Part shown: in pieces, positions 57,535 through 64,000 of the stretch
How positions within the stretch are numbered: position 1 is the first letter of the stretch
Layout: every line of letters starts with the position of its first letter
DNA from: Lelliottia sp. JS-SCA-14
GTDB taxonomy: Bacteria; Pseudomonadota; Gammaproteobacteria; Enterobacterales; Enterobacteriaceae
NCBI RefSeq assembly: GCF_035593345.1
Contig: NZ_CP141606.1
Coordinates: 2,046,001-2,110,000 of the forward strand
Direction of reading: 5' to 3'
DNA length: 64,000 bases
The notes under the pieces: generated by a model
Told to the model about the DNA's origin: nothing
The model's database searches: none
Seen by the model: the letters and a program-made list of their open reading frames with translations, nothing else
Made by a program: the position numbers and the translations under genes

Positions 57535-58557
57535 ATGATAGTTCTGAGGAATATTTCGAAGGTTTTTGACAACGGAAAAGTGGCGCTTACCGCCGTGGAT
57601 GACGTCAATTTGACGGTTGAGCAGGGGCAGATTTACGGGATTATCGGCTACAGCGGTGCCGGAAAAAGTACGCTGATCCGTCTGCTGAACGGGCTGGAAA
57701 AGCCGACGTCAGGCAGCGTAACCATCAGCGGTCAGGAGATCTCCTCGGCGAAAGGGGAAGAGCTGCGTCAGGCGCGTCTGAAGATCAGCATGGTGTTCCA
57801 GCACTTCAACCTGCTGTGGTCGCGCACGGTGACAGAAAACATCGCCTTCTCGATGCAAATCGCGGGCGTTCCCAAAGCCAAAATCAAAACGCGCGTCGCC
57901 GAGCTGGTGGATCTGGTGGGGCTGAAAGGCCGCGAAAATGCCTATCCGTCACAGCTCAGCGGCGGGCAGAAACAGCGCGTCGGCATCGCTCGTGCGCTGG
58001 CGAATAATCCCGATGTGCTGCTGTGCGACGAAGCCACGTCCGCGCTCGACCCGCAAACGACGGATCAGATCCTCGATCTGCTGCTCGACATTAACCGTCG
58101 TTTCAATCTCACCATCGTGCTGATCACCCACGAGATGCACGTGGTGCGCAAAATCTGCGACCGCGTGGCGGTCATGGAAAACGGCAAAGTGGTGGAAGAG
58201 GGGGACGTCCTGAGCGTCTTCACCCATCCGCATAAACCGATCACTCAGCAGTTTGTGCGCCAGGTGAGCCAGTACGCCGAAGAAGAAGCCTTTAACCCGG
58301 AGCTGGCGAACGAGCTGGAAGGGACGGTGATCCGCCTGACCTTTACCGGACACAGCACCCACAAGCCCGTCGTCGGGGAACTGACCCTGCGCTACGGCCT
58401 GCCGTTTAACATTCTGCACGGCAAAATGACGCAGACCGCACACGGCGTATTCGGCCAGCTCTGGCTGCACGTGGTGGCATCCGAAGAACAACTGAACAAT
58501 ATCCTCGCCGACCTGAAGCACAGCGATATTGAAGGCGAGGTGATTAAACATGCTTGA
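57535..58557 (+). CDS. metN: MetN-like methionine/cyst(e)ine-type ABC transporter ATPase
   Basis: 340-aa ATPase. Walker A GYSGAGKST, Q-loop FQHFNLLWSRTV, signature LSGGQKQRVGIARAL, Walker B LLCDEATSALDP, and a C-terminal NIL ligand-binding domain (from about residue 265) that in MetN senses internal methionine. E. coli has one metNIQ near yaeD; this is probably a second, paralogous set linked to mccAB. Substrate inferred as methionine or a related sulfur amino acid. Overlaps the permease gene by 8 bases. Confidence 0.85.
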   Translation: MIVLRNISKVFDNGKVALTAVDDVNLTVEQGQIYGIIGYSGAGKSTLIRLLNGLEKPTSGSVTISGQEISSAKGEELRQARLKISMVFQHFNLLWSRTVTENIAFSMQIAGVPKAKIKTRVAELVDLVGLKGRENAYPSQLSGGQKQRVGIARALANNPDVLLCDEATSALDPQTTDQILDLLLDINRRFNLTIVLITHEMHVVRKICDRVAVMENGKVVEEGDVLSVFTHPHKPITQQFVRQVSQYAEEEAFNPELANELEGTVIRLTFTGHSTHKPVVGELTLRYGLPFNILHGKMTQTAHGVFGQLWLHVVASEEQLNNILADLKHSDIEGEVIKHA

Positions 58558-59218
58558 GACTCTTTTTCCGCATCTGAAATGGGACCAGCTGTGGGCCGCC
58601 ACCCTGGAGACGCTCTACATGACGGCGATTTCCGGCGTCGCGACCTTTGCTCTGGGGATTGTTTTGGGTCTGGCGCTGTTTCTGACCGCGCGCGGCGGGC
58701 TGTTCCATAACCGCACGGTCTACAGCGTAATTTCAATCGTGGTGAACGTCTTTCGTTCGATTCCGTTCATCATCCTGATTGTCTTGCTGATCCCGTTCAC
58801 CAAGACCATCGTCGGGACGATTCTGGGTGCTAACGCCGCGCTCCCGGCGCTGATTGTTGGTGCGGCGCCGTTCTATGCGCGTCTGGTGGAGATCGCCCTG
58901 CGCGAAGTGGACAAAGGGGTGATCGAGGCGACGCGTTCGATGGGCGCACGCCTGAGCACCTTAATTTTTCGGGTTTTACTGCCGGAATCCTCACCCGCCC
59001 TGGTATCAGGCATCACGGTCACGCTGATTGCCCTGGTGAGCTACAGCGCCATGGCGGGGGTGATTGGGGCAGGAGGTTTGGGAAATCTGGCTTATCTGGA
59101 AGGATTCCAGCGCAACCACGGTGATGTCACGCTGGTGGCAACGGTGACCATTTTGATCATCGTTTTCATTATCCAGTTCTGCGGCGACGTCATTACTTCA
59201 CTGTTAGATAAACGCTAA
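58550..59218 (+). CDS. metI: MetI-like ABC transporter permease
   Basis: 222-aa inner-membrane permease with five hydrophobic segments: FATFALGIVLGLALFLT-like first helices, VNVFRSIPFIILIVLLIPF, and the EAA loop EATRSMGARLSTLIFRVLLPESSPAL. Pattern and length match MetI. Second gene of the importer operon. Confidence 0.87.
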   Translation: MLETLFPHLKWDQLWAATLETLYMTAISGVATFALGIVLGLALFLTARGGLFHNRTVYSVISIVVNVFRSIPFIILIVLLIPFTKTIVGTILGANAALPALIVGAAPFYARLVEIALREVDKGVIEATRSMGARLSTLIFRVLLPESSPALVSGITVTLIALVSYSAMAGVIGAGGLGNLAYLEGFQRNHGDVTLVATVTILIIVFIIQFCGDVITSLLDKR

Positions 59219-59246
59219 AAACAATTAATTCACAGGAACACACATC

Positions 59247-60059
59247 ATGAAAAAGACACTGACACTGATTGCCGCCGCAACCCTGAGCGCCCTGAGCTTT
59301 GCCTCCTGGGCGGATACGCTGACCGTCGGCGCATCCAACACCCCGCACGCTGAAATTCTGGAGCAGGCGAAACCGATTCTGGCGAAACAGGGTATCGATC
59401 TGGAGATCAAACCCTTCCAGGACTACATCCTGCCTAACACCGCGCTGGCGGGCCGTGACATCGACGCGAACTACTTCCAGCACATTCCGTATCTGAACAG
59501 CGTGCTGAAAGATCATGCGGGCGACAAAGATTACGATTTCGTCAGTGCCGGGGCGATCCACATCGAGCCGATTGGTATCTACTCCAAAAAATACAAATCC
59601 CTGAAAGATCTGCCAGAAGGCGGCAAAATCATCATGCGTGATGCGGTGTCTGAAGAAGGCCGTATTCTCTCTATCTTCGAGAAAGAGGGCGTGATTAAGC
59701 TCAAGCCAGGCATCGACAAAGTGACCGCGCGCATCAGCGACATCGTGGAAAACCCGAAAAAGCTGCAGTTCACCCCGAACGTCGAAGCCTCTCTGCTGCC
59801 GCAGATGTATAACAACGACGAAGGCGCGGCGGTGGTGATCAACGCCAACTACGCCATCGACGCGGGTCTCGACCCGGTTCATGACCCGATCGCGGTAGAA
59901 AGCGGTGAGAACAACCCATACGCGAACATCATTACCGTGCATCGCGGTGACGAGAAGAAGAAAGATATCGTCGCGCTGGTGGACGTGCTGCACTCCAAAG
60001 AGATTCAGGACTGGATCCGCACCAAATATAAAGGCGCGGTGATCCCAGTCAATAACTAA
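59247..60059 (+). CDS. metQ: MetQ-like substrate-binding protein without lipobox
   Basis: 270-aa binding protein of the NlpA/MetQ family (TLTVGASNTPHAEILEQ, PNTALAGRDIDANYFQHIPYL, VEASLLPQMYNNDEGAAVV, ENNPYANIITVH). The signal peptide ends LSFASWADTLT with no cysteine, so it should be cut by signal peptidase I and be free in the periplasm. E. coli MetQ is a lipoprotein. Third gene of the importer operon. Confidence 0.86.
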   Translation: MKKTLTLIAAATLSALSFASWADTLTVGASNTPHAEILEQAKPILAKQGIDLEIKPFQDYILPNTALAGRDIDANYFQHIPYLNSVLKDHAGDKDYDFVSAGAIHIEPIGIYSKKYKSLKDLPEGGKIIMRDAVSEEGRILSIFEKEGVIKLKPGIDKVTARISDIVENPKKLQFTPNVEASLLPQMYNNDEGAAVVINANYAIDAGLDPVHDPIAVESGENNPYANIITVHRGDEKKKDIVALVDVLHSKEIQDWIRTKYKGAVIPVNN

Positions 60060-60067
60060 GCACGGTC

Positions 60068-60138
60068 GGTCCCCTCTCCCTGTGGGAGAGGGTTAGGGTG
60101 AGGGGAAACCGCGGTTTCCCCTCACCCTTTTTTGTATC
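60068..60138 (+). terminator. Terminator with duplicated GGGTGAGGGG repeat
   Basis: CCCTCTCCC/GGGAGAGGG is followed by a long perfect stem GGGTGAGGGGAAACC/GGTTTCCCCTCACCC with a two-base loop and TTTTTTG. The first half is a palindromic sequence common between genes in gammaproteobacteria. Confidence 0.85.
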
Positions 60139-60188
60139 CATTCTGTTAATCATTTAAGCTGCTCCTTTACAGCAATGGAGTGATAGCA

Positions 60189-60398
60189 ATGGGCAATGTG
60201 ACTAAAGACGACGCGCTTTATCAGGAAATGTGCCGGGTAGTCGGGAAGGTCGTTCTTGAGATGCGGGATTTAGGCCAGGAGCCGAAGCATATCGTCATTG
60301 CGGGCGTGCTGCGTACCGCGCTGGCGAACCAGCGCGTGAAACGCAGCGAATTGACGACAGAAGCGATGGAAACAGTGGTTAAAGCGCTCGCGGGGTAA
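60189..60398 (+). CDS. fumD: Fumarase D (YdhZ)
   Basis: 69-aa protein nearly the same as E. coli FumD (MGNVTKDDALYQEMCRVVGK, VVLEMRDLGQEPKHIVIAGVLRTALAN). The start at 60189 is chosen by family N-terminus, with TGGAG 9 bases upstream. Fumarase activity was reported for the E. coli protein but its physiological role is unclear. Its end overlaps the facing permease gene by 20 bases. Confidence 0.93.
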   Translation: MGNVTKDDALYQEMCRVVGKVVLEMRDLGQEPKHIVIAGVLRTALANQRVKRSELTTEAMETVVKALAG

Positions 60399-61065
60399 AA
60401 CGCCAGCGTTTCGCGACCTGCTCAAGACCACAGCAGAGCAGGTAATAGACCACGCCGGTAAAGATAAAAATGGCCGCCGGGTAAATCTGCACCCGGTTGT
60501 TCACCTGTCCGGCGACGGTCGTCAGCTCCGGCACATTGACAATAAAGGCCAGCGACGTATCTTTCAGCAGGCTGATAAAAATCCCCAGCAGAGACGGCAG
60601 AATATTGCGTAATACCTGCGGCAGCAGGATCAGCCACAGCGTCTGCTGCGTGCCAAACCCCTGGGTTTGCGCCGCTTCGTATTGCCCGCCGGGCAACGCC
60701 CGAAGCCCGGCCAGCACCGAGTGCATCACCGCCGCCGCGGTAAACCACGCCAGCGCCAGCGTCACGGTCAACGCGCCAGGCAGATCGCCGCCGGTCAGCA
60801 GCGGCAGCAAATACCACATCCAGAAAATCACGAAGATCAGCGGAATGCCGCGAATCAGCTCCGCCCACAGGAACAGCATTTTGCGCACGACACCCGGAAA
60901 ACGCCAGGCCAGCGCGGCGAGGGCAATCCCACCCGGCATCGCCAGCGCGGCGGCGCCCAGCGCCATCAGCAGCGTCAGCAACACGCCGCCAGGTTCCCCC
61001 GCCGACATCCGGCCCCACAGCAGATAATCCAGGTTTTCAGTAATCACGTTCAGTCCGGCGATCAT
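60379..61065 (-). CDS. Polar amino acid ABC transporter permease (second)
   Basis: 228-aa HisM/GlnP-type permease: PGGVLLTLLMALGAAALAMPGG, ELIRGIPLIFVIFWMWYLLP and the EAA loop EAAQTQGFGTQQTLWLILLPQVLRNILPS. The start overlaps the end of the first permease gene by 4 bases. Last gene of a four-gene operon. Confidence 0.88.
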   Translation of the reverse strand: MIAGLNVITENLDYLLWGRMSAGEPGGVLLTLLMALGAAALAMPGGIALAALAWRFPGVVRKMLFLWAELIRGIPLIFVIFWMWYLLPLLTGGDLPGALTVTLALAWFTAAAVMHSVLAGLRALPGGQYEAAQTQGFGTQQTLWLILLPQVLRNILPSLLGIFISLLKDTSLAFIVNVPELTTVAGQVNNRVQIYPAAIFIFTGVVYYLLCCGLEQVAKRWRFTPRAL

Positions 61066-61835
61066 GCGCGCTCCCTCCCGGTGCGGATGGCCGTTGGACG
61101 CGGGCGGCGTTTCACGGTCGACGGTCCAAGTTTCACCAGCAGCAGCCCGAGCACCACGCCGGTCAGCAGATAAAGCACAGTGCCGACCGTAAAGGCCTCC
61201 AGCGCGTGGGCGTTGTAGCTCTCAATCTGCCGCACCTGATAGGTCAGCTCGGCAAAACCGATGCCGCTCGCCAGGGACGAGAGTTTCATTAAGTTCAGAT
61301 ACTGCCCGACGACCGGCTGCCAGGCGTTCGCCAGCCCCTGGGGCAGAAGGATGTAGCGGAACAGCCGCCAGGAAGAAAACCCCTGCGCCAGCGCCGCCTG
61401 TCGCTGTCCGGATGACACCGCCTGTAAACCCGAGGCGATCTCTTCGATCAAAAACGCCGACGTAAACACCCCCAGCCCCCAGGCGGAACAGAGAAACTCC
61501 GGGGTAAACCACCAGACGTCACCCGGCAGAATCGACCAGCTGTGATCGGCGTTGAGGTAATCGCGAAACGCGCGCGGCAGCCCGTTCCAGGCGGCGAAAT
61601 ACCAGAACAGCAGCTGGACCAGTAACGGCGTATTGCGAAACAGAGAGACCCACACCGCCACGAGGGCGTTGCCCGTTTTTCCGCCTGCCAGGCGCAGGAG
61701 CAAAAAAAGAATCGCGAAGACGCTGGCGATGATCATGCCTGCCAGCGTCACCCACAGCGTGGTGAGAAAACCGGATAAAATCCACTGCAAGGGCTGTCCG
61801 GAAAGCACCCCTTGCCAGTCGAGGGCGGGCATCAC
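61062..61835 (-). CDS. Polar amino acid ABC transporter permease (first)
   Basis: 257-aa HisQ/GlnP-type permease: [42 protein letters not shown] and the EAA loop [29 protein letters not shown]. Forms the membrane channel with the second permease. Overlaps neighbours by 4 bases on both sides. Confidence 0.88.
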   Translation of the reverse strand: MMPALDWQGVLSGQPLQWILSGFLTTLWVTLAGMIIASVFAILFLLLRLAGGKTGNALVAVWVSLFRNTPLLVQLLFWYFAAWNGLPRAFRDYLNADHSWSILPGDVWWFTPEFLCSAWGLGVFTSAFLIEEIASGLQAVSSGQRQAALAQGFSSWRLFRYILLPQGLANAWQPVVGQYLNLMKLSSLASGIGFAELTYQVRQIESYNAHALEAFTVGTVLYLLTGVVLGLLLVKLGPSTVKRRPRPTAIRTGRERA

Positions 61836-62647
61836 GGTAACTCCTGATGCAGCGGGTTGAGCACCTTTTGCAGGAACTGTCGGGCGCGCGGATGTTCCGG
61901 ATGGCGGAAGAACTGCTCCGGCGGGGCGGTCTCCAGAATCAGTCCGCCGTCGATAAACACCACCCGGTCGGCGATCTCGCGGGCAAACTGCATCTCGTGG
62001 GTCACGACGATCATCGTGATGCCGCTGTGGGCGAGGGCCTTCATCACCTGCAACACCTCGCCAATCATCTCTGGATCGAGAGCCGACGTCGGCTCATCAA
62101 ACAGGATGATTTGCGGCGAGGACGCCAGCGCCCGGGCAATCGCCACGCGCTGCTGCTGTCCGCCGGACAGCTCAGCCGGGTAATGCTCAGCTTTCTCCAC
62201 CATCCCGACTTTATCGAGCAGCGTCAGAGCGCGCTCCTGAGCCTGCGGCGCTTTCCAGCCGTGCACATGCTCCAGCGCCAGGCTGATGTTCTGGCTGGCC
62301 GTCAGATGGGCGTAAAGATTAAATTGCTGGAACACAAATCCGACCCGGCTGCGCAGCTGGCGCAGGGCCGTGCCGGTCAGTTTGCCGGTGGGTTTGCCGT
62401 CGATGAGGATTTCGCCGCCGTTCAGCGACTCCAGCTGGTTAATCAGACGAATCAACGTGGACTTACCGGAACCGGACGGGCCGAGGATCGCCACCACTTC
62501 GCCGGGCGCGATGCTGAGGTTAATCCCTTTTAAAACCGGATGATCGCCGTAGCGTTTGACCACCTCACGGAACTCAACGCTTGCCTGGTCCAGATGTGAA
62601 AAATCCGCGGCACGGGCCGCGGAGCGTGAAAATAAACCTGAGAGCAT
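61832..62647 (-). CDS. Polar amino acid ABC transporter ATPase
   Basis: 271-aa GlnQ/HisP-type ATPase: Walker [12 protein letters not shown]-loop [13 protein letters not shown], signature [15 protein letters not shown], Walker [15 protein letters not shown] and switch His in VVTHEM. About 15 extra basic residues ([15 protein letters not shown]) precede the usual start, so the true start could be slightly internal. Confidence 0.9.
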   Translation of the reverse strand: MLSGLFSRSAARAADFSHLDQASVEFREVVKRYGDHPVLKGINLSIAPGEVVAILGPSGSGKSTLIRLINQLESLNGGEILIDGKPTGKLTGTALRQLRSRVGFVFQQFNLYAHLTASQNISLALEHVHGWKAPQAQERALTLLDKVGMVEKAEHYPAELSGGQQQRVAIARALASSPQIILFDEPTSALDPEMIGEVLQVMKALAHSGITMIVVTHEMQFAREIADRVVFIDGGLILETAPPEQFFRHPEHPRARQFLQKVLNPLHQELP

Positions 62648-62648
62648 A

Positions 62649-63479
62649 TTACTGGGCTTCTATTTTAAAGGCGCGAGGCTGAGGTGACTGGGTTTGCGGG
62701 CCGAACCAGACGTCATAGATTTTGGCCGCGTCGCCGGTTTTCTCCAGATTGACCAGCTCGTCGTTAACCACTTTCAGCAGCGCGGTTTCGCCTTTCTTCA
62801 CCCCCACGCCGATCTCCTCTTTACTCAGCAGATCCGGCAGAATTTTGAAATCGGCTTTATCCGGCGCCTGTGCCAGCAGGCCCGCCAGAATGGTGCTGTC
62901 CTGGGTAATCGCCTGCACGTTGCCGTTACGCAGGGCGGTTAACGCCAGAGGAATATCGTCATAAGAGAGCACGCGAGACTGCGGGAAACGCTGATGCAGC
63001 GCCTGCTCACCGGTGGTGCCTTTCACCGCCCCGATGCGCGCTTTGCTGTAGGCATCCAGTTTATCCGCCGATTTTGCCGGGACCAGGAACTGCTGACCGG
63101 TCACGAAATAGGGTGTGGAGAAATCGATCACCTGCGCACGCTCCGGAGTGATGGTGATGTCGGCGACGATCAGATCGGCCTTGCCCGACTGCAGCAGCGG
63201 AATGCGGTTCGCCGGGTTGGTGGCGACCAGCTCCAGCTTCACGCCGAGCTTTTTAGCCAGCGCTTTGGCGAAATCGACGTCATACCCGACGATGTCGTGG
63301 GTTTTGGCATCGATCGAGCCGAACGGCGGGTTGGCGTCAAAGGTCGCGACCTTCACCACGCCAGCGGCTTTGATATCCGCCAGCTGATCGGCCTGAGCCT
63401 GCGTCGATAAAAAGCCGCCTGCGGTCAGTAAACCCAGTGCCAGCGCCAGTCTGTGATAATGCTTTTTGTGTGTAGCCAT
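62649..63479 (-). CDS. Polar amino acid ABC transporter substrate-binding protein
   Basis: 276-aa SBP_bac_3 protein with signal peptide (to about residue 30, [11 protein letters not shown]). [57 protein letters not shown] and GTTGEQAL are family landmarks. The start at 63479 is chosen for GAGGGAA upstream, not 63548. First gene of the operon. The ligand cannot be told from sequence; neighbours suggest a sulfur-containing or other polar amino acid. Confidence 0.88.
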   Translation of the reverse strand: MATHKKHYHRLALALGLLTAGGFLSTQAQADQLADIKAAGVVKVATFDANPPFGSIDAKTHDIVGYDVDFAKALAKKLGVKLELVATNPANRIPLLQSGKADLIVADITITPERAQVIDFSTPYFVTGQQFLVPAKSADKLDAYSKARIGAVKGTTGEQALHQRFPQSRVLSYDDIPLALTALRNGNVQAITQDSTILAGLLAQAPDKADFKILPDLLSKEEIGVGVKKGETALLKVVNDELVNLEKTGDAAKIYDVWFGPQTQSPQPRAFKIEAQ

Positions 63480-63723
63480 AGTTCCCTCAAGTATCCCGTT
63501 GTTTTTGTTTTGTTCGAATACGCTCCCATAAGCGTTATGTATCGCCAAATAAGAAAATGTTCTTTGCTATATAAGAAAAGTTATTAGTGAACAGGGTGTT
63601 ACGGGTAAGTGACGGGAAACGTCGCATTTGCGGATTCTGAAAATGGTCAGCTGATATTGGTATTTCCGTTAAGTCGGGTTTGGGTTTTAACTGAGTTCAG
63701 ACGCAATCGAGAGGAGTCGGGCC

Positions 63724-63891
63724 ATGCAAAACTGGGTGAATACGTTACGGCGGTTTTTTGTCGCCAAATCAGAGAGTGCGGAGAACAGCGCGCAACGTGT
63801 TATTGAATCGGTGCTGCCGATTGCCAGTCTGTATGGCGTCGATGTGGCCAACATCGACCCGGAGTGGTTCCATGACAAAACACCACGCTGA
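63724..63891 (+). CDS. Small hypothetical protein (55 aa)
   Basis: Starts MQNWVNTLRRFFVAKSESAE with AGGAG 8 bases upstream, then NSAQRVIESVLPIASLYGVD and a polar end. No membrane segment or signal. A strong terminator (63933-63962) follows 41 bases after the stop, so it looks like a self-contained short transcript. Function not recognised. Confidence 0.6.
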   Translation: MQNWVNTLRRFFVAKSESAENSAQRVIESVLPIASLYGVDVANIDPEWFHDKTPR

Positions 63892-63932
63892 GTTACGGCG
63901 TACGCGCCTGACCTACTGGAACGAACTGTGCA

Positions 63933-63962
63933 GCCGATACCTGAACGTATCGGCATTTTTTT
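63933..63962 (+). terminator. Rho-independent terminator after the 55-aa ORF
   Basis: GCCGATAC (63933-63940), 6-base loop, GTATCGGC (63947-63954) followed by ATTTTTTT. Confidence 0.92.
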
Positions 63963-64000
63963 GTTCTTAATCGGTCAACCTGCTAAGGTCTAAGGCAAAA

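Noticed and set aside
60422..61018. 198-codon minus-strand frame
   Set aside because: Overlaps the second permease gene in another frame; the permease has clear ABC motifs.

Overview
The window looks like a chromosome segment of an enterobacterium close to Enterobacter, Lelliottia or Kosakonia. Housekeeping genes at both ends closely match Escherichia coli gene content and order: ppsA; rprA-ydiK-ydiJ-menI-ydiH; sufABCDSE-ldtE-lpp-pykF; fumD; ycgZ-ymgA-ariR with bluF-bluR. Genus is inferred from gene content only.

Layout. 1-4837: the end of ppsA, then a sugar-symporter/GH3 beta-glucosidase pair. 5109-25173: a decayed two-partner-secretion (CdiB/CdiA type) locus. It has an intact outer-membrane transporter gene, a cdiA broken by a frameshift and a recombination junction, and a tandem graveyard of about ten orphan toxin-tail/immunity modules. 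Nearly every immunity ORF is open and every toxin is broken. Modules often end with the same terminator hairpin and an antisense fragment of a SymE-family gene. An IS3-family element with a GATC target duplication closes the array. 25174-27364: a broken coiled-coil gene, then a compact minus-strand type VI secretion cassette (HExxH metallopeptidase, lipoprotein, Hcp, small membrane protein). 27717-27822: the small RNA RprA, where the conserved backbone resumes.

27999-40035: ydiK, ydiJ, menI and ydiH, then two formate dehydrogenase loci facing each other. One is an fdnGHI-like membrane complex and the other an fdhF-like enzyme. Both catalytic subunits carry cysteine (TGC) where the E. coli enzymes have selenocysteine. 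40260-43765: the blue-light/biofilm locus ycgZ-ymgA-ariR and bluF-bluR, with repeated TTGTACAA sites in both control regions. 43821-45052: a DUF883 protein and a likely amidase effector with its lipoprotein immunity partner. 45510-51087: a Fur-box-controlled suf iron-sulfur operon, followed by ldtE, lpp and pykF. 54608-63479: sulfur amino acid genes (mccAB for reverse transsulfuration, a MetNIQ-type importer), fumD and a four-gene polar amino acid ABC importer.

The most notable content is antagonism-related: the immunity-rich cdiA graveyard (12.8-23.7 kb), the Hcp/metallopeptidase cassette (25.7-27.4 kb) and the amidase/lipoprotein pair (44.2-45.1 kb). The paired cysteine-type formate dehydrogenases come next. 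No CRISPR array, rRNA gene or convincing tRNA gene was seen.
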